Below are positions 1 through 12,490 of a stretch of 64,000 bases of DNA, one piece after another. Both the position numbers and the translations under genes were made by a program. The notes under the pieces are model-generated. The model worked only from the letters and a program-made list of their open reading frames with translations. It was not told the origin of the DNA and searched no databases. Position 1 is the first letter of the stretch, and every line of letters starts with the position of its first letter. This stretch comes from Deroplatys truncata (lineage: Eukaryota > Arthropoda > Insecta > Mantodea > Mantidae), in NCBI GenBank assembly GCA_030765065.1, contig CM060979.1, forward strand, positions 109,852,350 through 109,916,349. The letters run 5' to 3'.

Positions 1-759
1 CGGGTATTATTACAAAATGATATTAAATAGCTTAATATACAATACGTACGGCATATACTAAATACCTTATTGTTATTTATAAACAAATTAATTTCTTCAC
101 GTAGGTAATCCGTGTGAAGCGTATGATAAAAATATAAATTTGACATCTCTATTGGGTGTGGATGTCTTTGTCAGTACCTACCGCACAAGTTAGGAAAGTT
201 GATTAGGTGACAACAAAGCACACAAACATAATAAGGCAAATTGTAATCTCGTGTCATTACTGTATTAATAAACGTCTACAACATGTTGCGGTATTTTCTC
301 ATTGCCATAACACCTTCTGATAGGTTATCTTAAGAAACTCAACACAAATCTCACTTTATAGACTTGTGAGAATTTTTAAACATACTACAAAACATATTTT
401 ACTTTGTGGCTGAAGATGAGAAATCAGAATTCCTCCTGGATAGGTTTTTATTCAGGGGGTATCTTCTGTCTTTAAGACCAGCATGTATAAATTCAAAAAG
501 TACAATCCTTAATAGCACCAAACAACATCGCATGGCATATCAGGAAACTAATAAGTGTTTAGTAAGTTTTCATGTTATTTTGGAAGGGCCCTAATTTTTT
601 TAACGTTTAGAATTTCTTTGTTTCTTTCTCTCTTCACAACAGAATCGGTTCGTGACAATGTTTTGTATTCTATCTCAATATCTGAGTGACTCCTTGATTT
701 TCTGTCCTTTCTTTTACCGAGTTCAGGTTTGCGTGCACTGGTTCACATAAACATACACA

Positions 760-1165
760 TTGAATACAAACACCAACTTCCAACGTGGGAGTCAGGAGCA
801 GTCAGACGGAGGGTCCTGCAGTAACTGGAGCACAGCATCGCAGTAAGCCCCATAGTGCGCCCTTTGTGCTTCCAAGTGACCCTTGGGAGGAAAGGAAGAA
901 AGGGGGCAATGTGCGCCTTGCAAGGACAGATACCTAACAATCCCAACACGACACCAATCCTGATGCCTGTTAGCTCTGCCTTAGTCACCCGCAACCTAGG
1001 GGTCGTGCGAAAGACGAGACACTCCCAGGAAGGAACAGGAGCCTAGCAGTCGCGCCAAGCGCTAAGGTTTCCAGAGTGGAACTCAAACCTGCAACCTTTG
1101 CAGTACAGAACACTAGAACTAAGTACCTACCTCAGCCAGAGTGGCAAGAGTAGCGGCGCTGAGAG
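760..1165 (-). repeat. tRNA-derived SINE-like repeat
   Basis: On the minus strand the right end reads like a tRNA head: a box-A-like TGGCTGAGGTAGGTA near 1140, then about 40 bp later a box-B-like GGTTTGAGTTCC near 1085. The remainder is GC-richer than its surroundings and has no sustained coding frame. The unequal GC content and tRNA-like promoter support a SINE. Target duplications were not resolved. Around it, 1-760 and 1165-2600 show no gene I can support. Confidence 0.5.
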
Positions 1166-2600
1166 CATGGGAAGAGGGAATTTCAAACTGGACAGGAAAA
1201 GCAGCGTTAGAGCTCTCAGTCTGTACTTAGAAGCTACCTGAATCTGAAGTCATAATGTGCATATCTCAGTTTATCTTGGGTGTTACAAAATGCCTATAGA
1301 CATGGATGTACCCAGTAGAAACATATTCTTAACGGAAATATATTAATAACTAAATACAGGACACATAAAGCTGCATAAAGAGGGCTTAATGTTCTTATTT
1401 GAAACTGAAAGTAGTATAACAATTCAGGAACGGATTCTAAAATCGAAAGGGATATTTATCACAACTGTATTGTTCAAAATCGAAGAAAGCGTGCATCCTA
1501 ATTGTGTTTCCTAAGATGTCAGTTAAGACAAAGATACAGGGGGATAATCTTGACCAGAGAATGTTTGCTTATGATTCTATTTCATAAGTGTGGCTTGTAA
1601 ATCCTAGGAAAGCTGTTGCTATCATCAGCGTTGTACCTGCATGACTGTAAGATCCCTATCGTAAAATGGATCCTCCTTAAAGCACCATTCAATGATATTT
1701 CACACTACCAATTAAGAACGGCTCAAATTTGGGTTTATTGCTGTTATTCAAATTCACAAATGATGAACGATACAGAAAAAGAACGCAATAGTCGCTTATT
1801 GTTATTAAAACGTCCTTTGGTGCAAAAGGTTTCAACCCACAATTAAGTTGTTGAAACATGGTGGAAATTTTGTAAAAGCATGATCCAATTGGAATGTTGC
1901 AACATGTAAACCATGTTTCGTGTATGTATTTCATTGTACTGACGCAATGAGGTTGGTTTCAGCATAACCATACTACGCACGCGTCCATTATCTACCACCT
2001 ATATCAGTCCGTGCTCCGACCAGCCAGCTATGTGCTTTGGAAGCCTCAGTTGCCGGTACGCGCGAGCTTCAGCAGCAGACCCCAACGCAGACATAACTAC
2101 ACGCCTTCGTCAGCTACAGGACAGTCACCATAAGCTGGAGGAAGGCTACACACTAATACGAAACTTTATAGAGTAACATGTCCTAATGCCACCAGCTCAA
2201 ACAACATACGCCGAAAAAAGTAAACCCCACATCATGGCTGCTACCACCACCACTTCTTCACAGCACCTAAAAGAATCAGTTGAGACATCCTGCAGTACAT
2301 CACCACAGTACAAAGGTTTATGTCAGTGCCTCGGTCATGACCGTTTTCCCTTTACGCCACTGCGGAGAACTCCGTCACCCCCTTACAGTTACTCACAAAT
2401 ATTCGGTTTGCTACGGCGGTACTGGACACCATGACGCCAATTATTCCCCAATAAATTGTGCTACCACAGTATATTAAGATTCCTTCTCTCCCTCGTTCTT
2501 TTTCCTTCTCAGATACCTATATATCTACTCTGTTTTTTCTTATACCTTCATTCCTGTTTTCCTTCGAAAAAAACAAAATAAAAAAGCACAAGGAAGCAAC
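1166..2600. other. No recognisable gene
   Basis: This stretch is a mix of AT-rich DNA and a slightly GC-richer, pyrimidine-rich part at 2040-2560 with short overlapping open frames. The translations match nothing I know. It may be the degenerate 5' leader of the retroelement that follows, but no long terminal repeat could be matched. Confidence 0.4.
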
Positions 2601-3289
2601 ATCGGGGAGGGACATATCATCCGAATAGAAAATCACGGTCAGAGCGGAGACACAAATGATGCAGAACAGGCAGAAATTGGCCAAGCACCAATCAATAATT
2701 CATTCGTGAGTCCCCTATTGACAAACTAGATAAGGAATGATCGCGTGGAGATCAAACTTAGGTGGACAATAATGGGTCAGAAAATGCAAGTAGAAACTTC
2801 TCTGGTGGTGACTCTCGGTTTAAACACTTTGGACTCAGAAGATTTATGTGTTCTATAAACAATAGGGATCAGACATCCATTGAAGTAAAAGCGAAATAAA
2901 ATTTGGAGGAAGAAACTCTAGAATGTTTTGAGCAAACTGTAAAAGTCAACAATAAAGGGGTGCATCTACCGTTCAAAGAAGACCATGCCCAGGTAAATGG
3001 GACTGAAGGGACGACAATAAAGTAATGAGCTGTAACTATGAAGAGACTAAAAGCTACCCGGAATTATAAACTTTATGACAAGGTAATTCAGAGCTGATTA
3101 CTTGACGGCATAGAACCTGTCCCTCCTAAATGCAAGGAAAACGCTTATTTCCTACGTCATCCAGCAGTGCTCGACCCTTTAGTGAGGGATAAAAGAGAAA
3201 ACTCCCTGAACAACTGTCTGGAAATGGTTCTGAATCTAGCTGACGAATACCTAAAACGTTTATATAATTCAGAAAATATCAAATAGGTA

Positions 3290-5815
3290 TTACTCAAAAT
3301 ATTGAAACGGTATTTTTGCAAATAAGAAGGATAGAAATCATTTGAAGTTCTTCTGGTGGAAGATGGACAACTAACGGCCTGTGAATATTGCAGAGTTGCG
3401 TTTCGAGTATCGTCAAGTCCATTTCTTCTTGGTACGACAGTAACACATCTCTTAGATAAAGCTCCAGAATGCTTAAAAGAAATATATATAAAACTGAAGG
3501 ATCCCTTTCTTTGAAAACAGTGTCACCAGTATAGTCGATAATACAGCATAGTTTTATAGATTTGTAACAGAGGAAGGTGTCAGATTGACTTTAAGAAAAG
3601 TGAGGATGCGAGGATAAATCAGTAGTCCTTTTAGCTCTTCGCAAGATAACGTCAATAATGTAGATAATGTCCACAGTGAAAATGTCAGTGTGTTAGGTTT
3701 GATTTGGAACACCAATGTAGATGAGCTGTACTGTGACGACAATGTACTTTCGTTAACGCATCCTTTAACAAACAGAGATTTACTCCCAGCCACTCAAAAC
3801 ATATTTGACCCAATCTGATTTATGTGTCTAACAACCCTGATATACAAAATTCTACTGCGAAGGATCTGAAAAGATAAATATAAATGGAATGATAAGTTGC
3901 CAGAACGTCTGATATTTGGATATACAGCTTGGGCAAAAACATTCGCTGGCTGAAGAGATGTGGCAAGCCTACACGACCCGTGATTTTTTTAACATTGGAA
4001 CAGGAAAGGTTGCAACAGTAAGTCTTGTGGACGCCAAAGTCAGCATTGCTCCTACCAATCTTGTGGCTATTCCTTACCTCGAAGTTCTAGCAGCTGCTAT
4101 AGGAGTTCGCATGCATATTCAATTAAAATACTCGACATTGGGAAGTTGTAAAGTGAATGTTTGGACTGATTCAACTATTGTTCTAACTGTAACTCAAAGA
4201 AAGGAAGTTTGGAACATATTTGCAGAAAACCGGTGTAAAGAAATCTGCAATACAATGATCCAAAATTTTGGCACCGTGTACGCGATGTCATGAACCCTGA
4301 AGATCTATATTTTAGAGGGCACAATCCAAAAAAACTTCTAGCATCATATGGCAATAGGACGTATTTATAATGGCATAAGAATAACCCGGAAGAGTGGCCC
4401 CATGAGAATTACGCTGTATCTGAAGTTAAGCAAGAAAAAACGGAGGTTGTGCTTATCCTCGCAAGCACAGTCAGCGCAGGTATGAGAGAGAGAGAGATGG
4501 GGAAGAAAGAGAACTTATCAATCCATTATTATATTTTTCGCAATATAATAAGAGTGTTCTTATGCTAGCTACTTTCTTTGCATTTCTGCTAAAGGAGACA
4601 AAAAAGGAAGGGAAAGCTGGCTAATGTAAAATTCAAGATGCCTTCTAAGCTGACATAAACTCAAAAAGAAAAGCAGTTGTTCGTGAATTAATTTGGAATC
4701 GACAGTGCCAATGAATCGTGGTGTCCTTTGAAAAGACAAAACTAGTCTTATGTGAAGACATTCAGTCTTTCATAACTGCTATACTGTTAGTTTCCCAAAA
4801 CGTTATAGTAACCACACTGATAATGGAACACCGTGATCAACCATTGCAGGCTGGGTTGTAGATATTACTTTCTAGCCTGAATAAATGCTAGATAATTGTC
4901 ATGAGAAGAGTATTAAAGAAAATTCTGAAGCGCTCTGTTATATGTAAAAGGTACTCGTAGAAGGCTAGTTCTCTACAAGTACCCTAATCACCATTGCCTT
5001 CAAAGTCGACCATTTGAAGTTACGGAAGGAGACTCTGCGGGATCTCTAATTTTAAAAGGAAAAGGGAAAGGCCGGGATGTTTTGTTTCCTGTGCAGTTTA
5101 TTGCGCTATGCATCTTGAACTGTAGAGTCTTTCTTCAGGAGCATTCATGCAAGCTCTTAGAAGATGCATAGTTCGTCGTGAAACGAAGACAATTATTTAT
5201 TCTGACAAGAGCACCAGCTTCCGAGGAACCCAAAACGGTCTGAGGAAGTTTGACTGAAATGAAATACGAGATTAATTACTCTATTGTCAATAAAATCACT
5301 TAGAAGGTCATTCCACCTACTGCAGCGTGGTGCGGCGGTTGGTGGAAGAGAATGATGCAGGTGGGAGAAGGTGACCAGCCTAGACAAGTCCTAATTGTGC
5401 TACAATGAACCATACATTGGTGTATGTGATTGTGTGGAAATGGTAACTTTACGACCGCTGTCTTATATTACTGAGGGTTCACATAAGCGTATCCCGCTTA
5501 GACGGAGTAAACAGACATGTACTATTTCAACGGTGAAAATACTTACACATACTACGGAAGGATCTTAGGAAGAGTTTCAGAACTGAGCACTTCTAGTCCA
5601 CCATGGTAAATAAAAGGCAAATGAACGGTAGTGGTGGACGTGGTACTGGCTGGACATGATTCTATGAAACGTATAAATTGTCCTATAGTTGGAGTGAAGG
5701 AAATATACCTAGGATGTGATGAAGCTGTAAGAGAGGTAAGAGTGAAGGTGTCGAAGAGAGAGAGCTCGACGGTTATAAGGAATGTATCCCTTAGAAGCGT
5801 CGATTACTGAAAGGG
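3290..5815 (+). mobile_element. Decayed BEL/Pao LTR retrotransposon, pol region
   Basis: Pieces of a BEL/Pao polyprotein occur in the expected order on the plus strand, broken by many stops and frameshifts. Near 3290-3480 the reverse transcriptase part resembles the ...VFLQI... and EYCRVAF.VSSSPFLLG.T segments. At about 3690-3800 comes VLGLIWNTNVDELYCDD, typical of the connection before RNase H. The RNase H-like piece lies at 3916-4293. An integrase core follows at 5130-5350 (YSDKSTSFRGTQNGLRKF), and then the BEL-type C-terminal module at 5640-5810 (VVVDVVL, KRINCPI, VKEIYLG). Long terminal repeats were not found by eye, so the true borders are uncertain. A short (AG)n run sits at 4480-4500. 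Confidence 0.8.
3916..4293 (+). pseudogene. BEL/Pao RNase H-like fragment
   Basis: An open stretch of 125 codons contains ...NLVAIPYLEVLAAAIGVRM... and VNVWTDSTIVLTVTQ. These correspond to the P-R-L-E-L-x-A-A and WTDS-x-IVL motifs of BEL/Pao RNase H, where the Glu and Asp are catalytic residues. The usual SLPRLEL is altered to a variant lacking the Arg. The region continues downstream (4370-4430) with WP.E.YAVSEVKQE-like sequence in another frame, as expected between RNase H and integrase. It is one piece of the longer decayed pol and not an independent gene. Confidence 0.75.
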
Positions 5816-7455
5816 ACACTTTGTGTTGTCAATGAAAATGAATATTTGAATTTGCAAGGTGTGAGAATGTACCGAGTTGACCTTTTTTCCAATGATTTTA
5901 GTTGTTTTACTTTCTTAATATCGGTAGCTACGTTTGAGGCAGTATTTTTAGCACTTAAATGATTTCAGTCTAATTATATAATATACAAATTCAATAACAG
6001 CCCGCCTTAAAGCAATATGTGTATAAAATAACATATAAATGTATGTAACAGATTGTATTAATGTTTATATTATTATGTACATGTTTAATAAAGTTATGTG
6101 AATATATTATGTAATTTAATAAAGTAGTAGCTGTAATAATAGAAGCCGAAAATTGCTAACAATGAGGTAACCTTGAGTCAATAATGAATTGGAAAGTTTA
6201 AAAATGCTACTAGTAATTCTTTGAGCAACAACAATGTAATTTTTGAGACAGTTTATTAATAGTCAATCAACAATCAGAAAAGGCTTAAGTTAAATAAAAG
6301 TGTTCTATTGGAGTAGGATTAGCCAATCAGAAACTGAAATAGAGCAAATTGTACAAATTCAGGCGCCAGTTGCTAGTAGACTGCGTACGTATCCAGTGTG
6401 AGACAAAAATTCAATACGGCGAGAATATTATAAAGCTTACGTGTTTAAAAGTGCAATTAATAAATAATCTCACAGCTCTCTATATAAGTGAAGTGTTATT
6501 TAATCGTGTGAAGGATTAATAAATGGAATGGAGGAAAAATTATAATTTGTGTAAGCCTACATTCTTTAGCCGTATCACATCCTGTTAACAGAAATATGTT
6601 TCTACAAAATTAATACTGACGCAGCCGAGGCAAACATAAATATATATAATATTTAAAGAAACATTAAAATAAAAAGTTGATTCTTCCTAAACGTTGGGGC
6701 GAAGGCCACCGAAAAGTAAAGTTGGGGCGAAGGCCACCGGAAACTTTGTACTATACGTGGGGCATTATACTTCTTCGCGTTCCCAGTTCTGTGTTATGAA
6801 AAGACATAGTACTAAAATTGAGGGTATTTTTTCCTAGTTTCAATCCTTTTTATGTAACAAGGCAGCGCGAGGAAGTTCAAATAAACGTCGGTTCGTAAAT
6901 AGATAAGATTACCATTATGTATTTCAATCTTACCACTATAATAGAACAATTATAAAAGGAACAAGGGAAATTAATGAAACTGAAGTGGTGATTGCTGTTA
7001 GATTTTAAGTATCATGTGCAAGAGCATAAAAATAGAGAAGAATGTTTTAAAATTAACGGAACGAGTTTGCATTTTATTTTGTTAAATAACCATAAAATTA
7101 TTGGGAGAGTGTTCTATAGTATTTTAAAAATCTCTTTGTATAAAAGTGGCTCTCTTGGGAAATAAGTTTGAAAGTTTGTTGTTTATTTCACTAAGGTGTG
7201 TGAAATATCGGCATGTTATTCTGTATAATTGCCGCAGTATTGCAAGATGCAGTCTGAAGTAAGTATTCCACGTTGCTAAAACTGGACTTTCTTATTCCTT
7301 ACACTAGAAATTGATGAAACATAACACTACTGTCTCACAAGGAAAAGGGTCTGTAACTACCTCTCTTTTTCTAGCGTAGAGTAGCATTCAGACAGGGGAA
7401 ACTAAACCTGGAAAAAATTATTTCGATCAGTATGTATTTAGGCTCCTTCACGTAC
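5816..7455. other. AT-rich non-coding stretch with a 19-bp direct repeat
   Basis: No coding region is visible. A 19-bp sequence starting GTTGGGGCGAAGGCCACC occurs at 6693-6711 and again at 6721-6739. The motif resembles retroelement leader DNA, and the stretch may include the 3' terminal repeat of the BEL/Pao relic, but this is a guess. Confidence 0.4.
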
Positions 7456-7753
7456 CAATAGCTATTTTCCAATTGCCGCTACGGACACTAGCAACTCCGC
7501 GCATGTCATCGATGTAGAGAAGTACTTCCTTGCGTTTGGACGGTTCATTGTTGTCCAGAGCCGTCCATTGATCAACACCATCCAAAGGCACATCAGCGAG
7601 ATCTTGAGGATTACCCCCGGCGGCGTGATATAGCGTAGGCAACCAATCAGTAATGTGTATTAGTTGATTAGATACTCGCTTTTTCCTCTTCAGTAGTGGA
7701 CTCCAAACAAACGCTCCACTGCGCACGCCGCCCTCCCACTGAGTCAGTTTCAT
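7456..7753 (-). CDS. Arylsulfatase exon with WEGGVR loop and C-terminal subdomain start
   Basis: The exon is 298 bp (99 codons plus one base). The acceptor is GGCTCTGCAG and the donor GTACGT, in phase 1. It begins MKLTQWEGGVRSGAF, the highly conserved sulfatase loop whose Lys lies at the active site, followed by WSPLLKRK and the HITDWLPTLYHAAGG helix that is diagnostic for arylsulfatases B/I/J. PLDGVDQW and the later RSGNWKIAIG segment mark the start of the C-terminal subdomain. It is the last exon I can recognise. The remaining C-terminal part, usually 100 or more residues in the family, was not found between 1 and 7455 and probably lies beyond the window edge. Confidence 0.93.
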
Positions 7754-10700
7754 CTGCAGAGCCAACAAAAAGAAGTAAACTCTTGTGAAACGTTATCAAC
7801 CTTTAAAAAAGCTTATAAACTCTGAACGCAAATTATAAATCAATTATTTATACATGGTCCCATTATCAACACATTCCCTCTAGATATATAAAAGAATAAC
7901 ATAAATATTAAATTGATTATACCCTTTAAAGGTATAATTTACCATCTGTACAGAGATTAATTAATAACTATCGGTGTTTGGATTTTATAAATATTTGCAT
8001 TACTTTTAACACTTTCAATAATAAATATATACTTTATGCAAAATGGTTTGCCTTTTTGGAGGGATCTAGTTTTCACTATGTTATTTAATTTTCCGTTTTA
8101 ACATACATAATTATTAAAATAAATATTCCAAACTAATTTCTTTCATGTCTTCAGCCGTCATAAACAATCAATCAAGAAGATCTGGCGCTTTTTTAGAAAT
8201 AAGGACATTTCACATCACCAGATCTAATACTTTGAATGAATCCATCTCCCACCCTAATATTAGTCATGGCTGGAAATCCATGATGAAATAAATAAATTAT
8301 CATTACTGAACTTAACAGCCTACTGTACACTTTATCTGCAAAACTAGTATTGCCCAACTTGCCTCATTCCGTTAAAAATGCCCATTATTCTATAAAACAG
8401 ATCAATATTGCTTCTGGAGAATTCAAATAGAACACCAGGACCTACTAGTCCTGTTGCTCAAACCAGTTCTCAGAATTTATTAGCATAAGTGTAATGAAAC
8501 TTCCATGTCGGCTTGAGTCACAAAGCATTTAACAGCCACGTTATTATAATTAGAATAGAATGGCAAGAGATAACCATGCTTTTATTTTCCGGCACACCTG
8601 GAGGAGGATGCTGCGTTACTGGCGCGTAGTAATCGGTAATAAATCCTAGGCGAAAAGCAAAATGAGAGTGAAGAAAGAATGCTTCTCTATGTGCTGCTTC
8701 TTTTTAGATTTTATTTCAGCGTCATCTTTGAATATTAACAATATTAAGGCCACTATAATAGAGTATGATACAAGTGTTAAAAGTGGGGTTTTATTTTGCG
8801 AGTCGAATCCTAATCGACTTACGAGCAAAAGTTATCGAATCCTACGAGCAAAATAAAACACGAGTGGCATACACTATTTTTAGACAGCGCTCGAATTTGT
8901 AAAATATCAATAAAATAATATTACATTGATTCCTGAAACTATGAGAAATCACGTTTACTACGAGATCAACTCACGTGTACAGCAAGATTCTTGAAACAGA
9001 AGAAATGAAGTTAAAAACGAGATCAACTCGTGTACAATGAGATGTCAGATGTTTCTTTTTTGTTTTATTGATTCGCTAGCAGTCATTCGCAGTAAAATTA
9101 TTTCAACAAATTGTGCGTTACACCAGGCAACGAAGTGATTAAATGCTATATCATATTGCTTTCTGAATTTTTGCTAAGTAGTACTAGTGTTATTCTTTCT
9201 ACTTCTGTAATTTCACCTGGCTCTTTCATTTCAGTTTTTCTGACATCATAAGTTCCGCCCCATTGCCATGAGAAATTAATCATGTAGAAAGACATAATGA
9301 AAAGTAAAACCTAATCAAACCAAGTCGAAAATATTAAATATGTGCAAATATAAAGGGTGATTGTCATGTGATTTGACTTGAAACCAAAGTTGGTCACAAT
9401 GGAGTGGTATCAAAATTGTATCATCCTAGTGAAGTAATGTAAAGCTTCTAGTTCATGTGCGCTGTGTTGAAGGTTCTACTTATAGGCCATACTGTATAAA
9501 AAATATTTTTTACATTCTAAATGTAAATTCGAATACCACACGAATGAAAGAGCTCAGTAGCTGCTGCAAATACGGAATTGGATTTTAGAAATTTTATCCA
9601 AACTGTCTTCATATTTCAAAACTTTTTGAAATCGGAAAAAACTTAAGGGTAGTTTAACCAATTAGTCCATAAATACTTTGAATTTGCAAGCGAGCCCCTG
9701 CTTATATAAAATTGAAATGTTGTATACCAGAATTTGACGAAAATTTGTTGATACATATAAAATGTGGTTGAAATGGTTAAGAATATAGAGAACCTCTCAA
9801 AAAGTACGATTTTAGATTTGTTTCCCAAAATATATACTAGTACCAGAATAAAACAATATTTTGCAAAAACAGCTGAAATGTAACGCTATGCTTAGACCTA
9901 GAACGTTTCCTTCGAAATTCTCTTTCTCAATTCCAATTTCAGTTCATTTATATCAGCGCTCAATGCCTGTGGTTCGTATGTTGTAAAAATGGGCATGAAC
10001 ACTATTAAAATACTTTATGCACATTCACAAGATTTTCTCTATACACTGTCGTATACTTCAAGTTAATGAGATAAACGATTCCATAAATAAGTTTTATTAC
10101 ACATTTCGTTATATAAAAAGGAAATATATACAATGAAATGTTTAAACACCGATACTGCATTAAACTTCCATACTATTTCTATCAAAGCACGAGAAACAGT
10201 GAAACGGGAGGGGGCAGGTACTCTAAACTTACGCCTGGAAATGTCCTTCCCAAATCCCCTTTCCCTATTATCATTTCATTTTATGTATGCCAATGTCACT
10301 GCCTGTGGTGCAGTATTAAGTAAGAGCGTGCGTTAAACACTTTTTAAAATTCATAATCGTTAGAGCCATTTTAGCAAATCGATAAAAACTAACTTTTCTT
10401 TAAAGGGTAGCTTAGGGCCCAGGATGGTGTTACTTTCTTGAAATTGTTTCTATCATTTATACATTTCATATGTGTGTATGTTTCTTTGTTCTGCAGTTTT
10501 CTCTAATTTGTGTTTCTTAAAATAACTGATTATAATCAACCAAATAGATAATAAATAAAATGTGTATTTCCGGTGAAGCCTCGGGTTTTTAGGGTGAAAT
10601 GCAATAGTTCCTCTACCCTCTTCAGATGCGCGTGTCATATAGGACACAAGAATTTTTGTCAGTTTTGCTTGCTTAGGGAGCTGATGTGTAACGGACGACA

Positions 10701-11150
10701 CATTTTGCAATAGTCGGTATGCATTCCGATAGAGTTCAGCAAAGACCAGGGGAAGTTTCAAGCTTACGCATGTGCAAACCGTTATTTTGTGTCTGCACCA
10801 GGACAAGAGCGAATCAATGCCTAAGTATTGTAAGCATTTATTTTACACATGCATTTATTGCTTTGAACAATAAAATACATGTTATGTAACTTTTAATGCC
10901 ATGTACAATAGACAGAAATTGTTTTTAACTATCATTGTAACTTTGGATATTTTTGAAAGGGAATTTACTCACCTCCTCGAAAGAACTAACTGCGGATGGT
11001 GATTTATTTGATGAAGAAATATTACAATGGCAGGATATCTAACCCTGAACTTGCGGTACAAGTTCGAATCTCACTGGACAAGTTTTGATAGTGTTAATTT
11101 TTCCTGTATGTCCTCTCACCATAAAAATATAAAATTTTAATTACCTTAAA
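7754..11150. other. Intron sequence without recognisable gene
   Basis: This is AT-rich intron. A pair of 12-bp inverted repeats (GTTTTATTTTGC at 8788-8799 and its complement at 8848-8859) encloses a segment with repeated GAATCCTA/ACGAGCAAAA motifs, suggesting a small palindromic element. A minus-strand open frame at 10453-10806 (117 codons) has no recognisable domain. At 11060-11080 there is a lone box-B-like GTTCGAATCTC. Confidence 0.4.
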
Positions 11151-11621
11151 CTATATGTTAGCTTTTGCTCTTTAGCTTCTTTTTAGTGACAGAAGCAGAA
11201 GTTCTGGAAGAAATTTTCCAATCCGTTTGAAATCGATGGCAATATCTCAGATCTATAGGGGATGTCAAACGACGATGAAGGAGAAAAGATCTCTGTTCCT
11301 CCACTAAAGGCATCAAATGAAAGTGAGTCTTCGGATGGTGAACTGTGATCTAACAGGAGCAAGAAGTTACACAGCTGCCTAGAAATCATCCGCCTTGGTG
11401 CCATAATCATGTTTTTGAGCCTTTACCACCTGCACCAGCTATTAAAGAAGATCCTTGACAAGGCAAATATTGGGCAGCATATGAATAGTTCCCAAAATAA
11501 TTCTTTGTGATACTTTTGAGCTTTTGTCCTCCTGTATAAATAGATCTTCCCTTGCACGCACAGGTAAATCACTAAATACTACTGGTAAATAAATAAGAAC
11601 ATTTTTGGAATATCAATAAAA

Positions 11622-12050
11622 GTGTCTTATCTCGGTTATCCTAGATCGAGTATATACGGTTTTTGGAACAGGGTGGCTGAAATAGCAGGCAAAATGTCAC
11701 GAAAGTATTTCGTTTCCATAAAAATCCCTCTAAAAGTAGTGTTAGATGATGAAGTATCTGGTGAAGTGCTGGTGAAGGATAAATTTTGGAAAATTCTCCC
11801 CTTATTGTTAACTGTAAGAATCGGCTGTCTTCAGAATTCAAGGTCAAAAAATGTCCATTGATGAGCATATTATTCCCTTCTGGGCCATACAACCATGAGG
11901 TAGTATGTTCATGGAAAGCCTTTTGGTTTAAAAACCTTTGTCTGCACTTCACCTGACGGCCTGCCGCTGGATTTCCTCGTGTATGAGGGAAAAGAGGACA
12001 CCGTTATAGTGGACAACTATGAGCATTTAAATATTGGTGAAAAAAGGTAA
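11622..12050 (+). pseudogene. piggyBac transposase, first half (broken)
   Basis: The open frame 11622-11861 contains a KMSRKYFVSIK...VKDKFWKILPLL pattern, matching the piggyBac stretch in which MSR.RF is followed by D...KIRPLL. After a frame change the chain continues with the SIDE/..QYV...KPFGLK-type segment, then FVCTSPDGLPLDFLVYEGKE and VDNYEHLNIG up to about 12050. The first catalytic Asp region is degraded (the SIDE motif is not intact in the open frame). Stops and frameshifts make it inactive. The N-terminal acidic portion probably lies at 11180-11450. Confidence 0.7.
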
Positions 12051-12059
12051 TGCGATTGA

Positions 12060-12490
12060 AGCAGAAAGTTTACACCACGATGAGGCGCCAATTTAATACA
12101 GCAACGAATGGTCGATGGTGCGACAATTTGAAGCAGTGTGGTTGGTCGTCACTTTTGAAGCCGTTTGCTTTACCTGCTTCGTTGTTGATTCTGCTACCGT
12201 GATCTCGTAGCTGGTTCTGTTGTCTCGTGCGCCAGCTGCACCAGTGATAGGCTATGAGATCTTTCTGTCAGGCTATGCATGGATGTATTGTTAAAGGACA
12301 ACAACAGTTTAAATTAACTGAAGTTTATTGTAAGCTAATATTTGAGTTATTGAAGTGAGTTGCCGACCGAAGAAATAGACTGGCTCTGAAATGTAGAGCT
12401 CGAAATTGTGATAACTGAATTATTATATCTCTAACTTCTACAGCATTAATTTTACGATTTGAAGTAACTGTTTCCGCAATAAAACAAACT
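12060..12490 (+). repeat. Dispersed repeat X, uninterrupted copy
   Basis: This segment is about 80-88% similar to two blocks at 20775-21010 and 18366-18458 (opposite orientation). Shared landmarks are CACGATGAGGCGCCAA near 12080, CAGTTTAAATTAACTG at 12304-12320, GAGTTGCCGACCG at 12357-12369, and the block TTTTACGATTTGAAG..CGCAATAAAACA at 12450-12486. Here the spacer between the last two landmarks is about 63 bp; in the other copy a 2.3-kb element sits at that point. It lies inside the piggyBac relic. Confidence 0.75.

Noticed and set aside
2000-7000. Long terminal repeats of the BEL/Pao relic
   Set aside because: No convincing pair of direct repeats could be found by eye on the two sides of the pol region.
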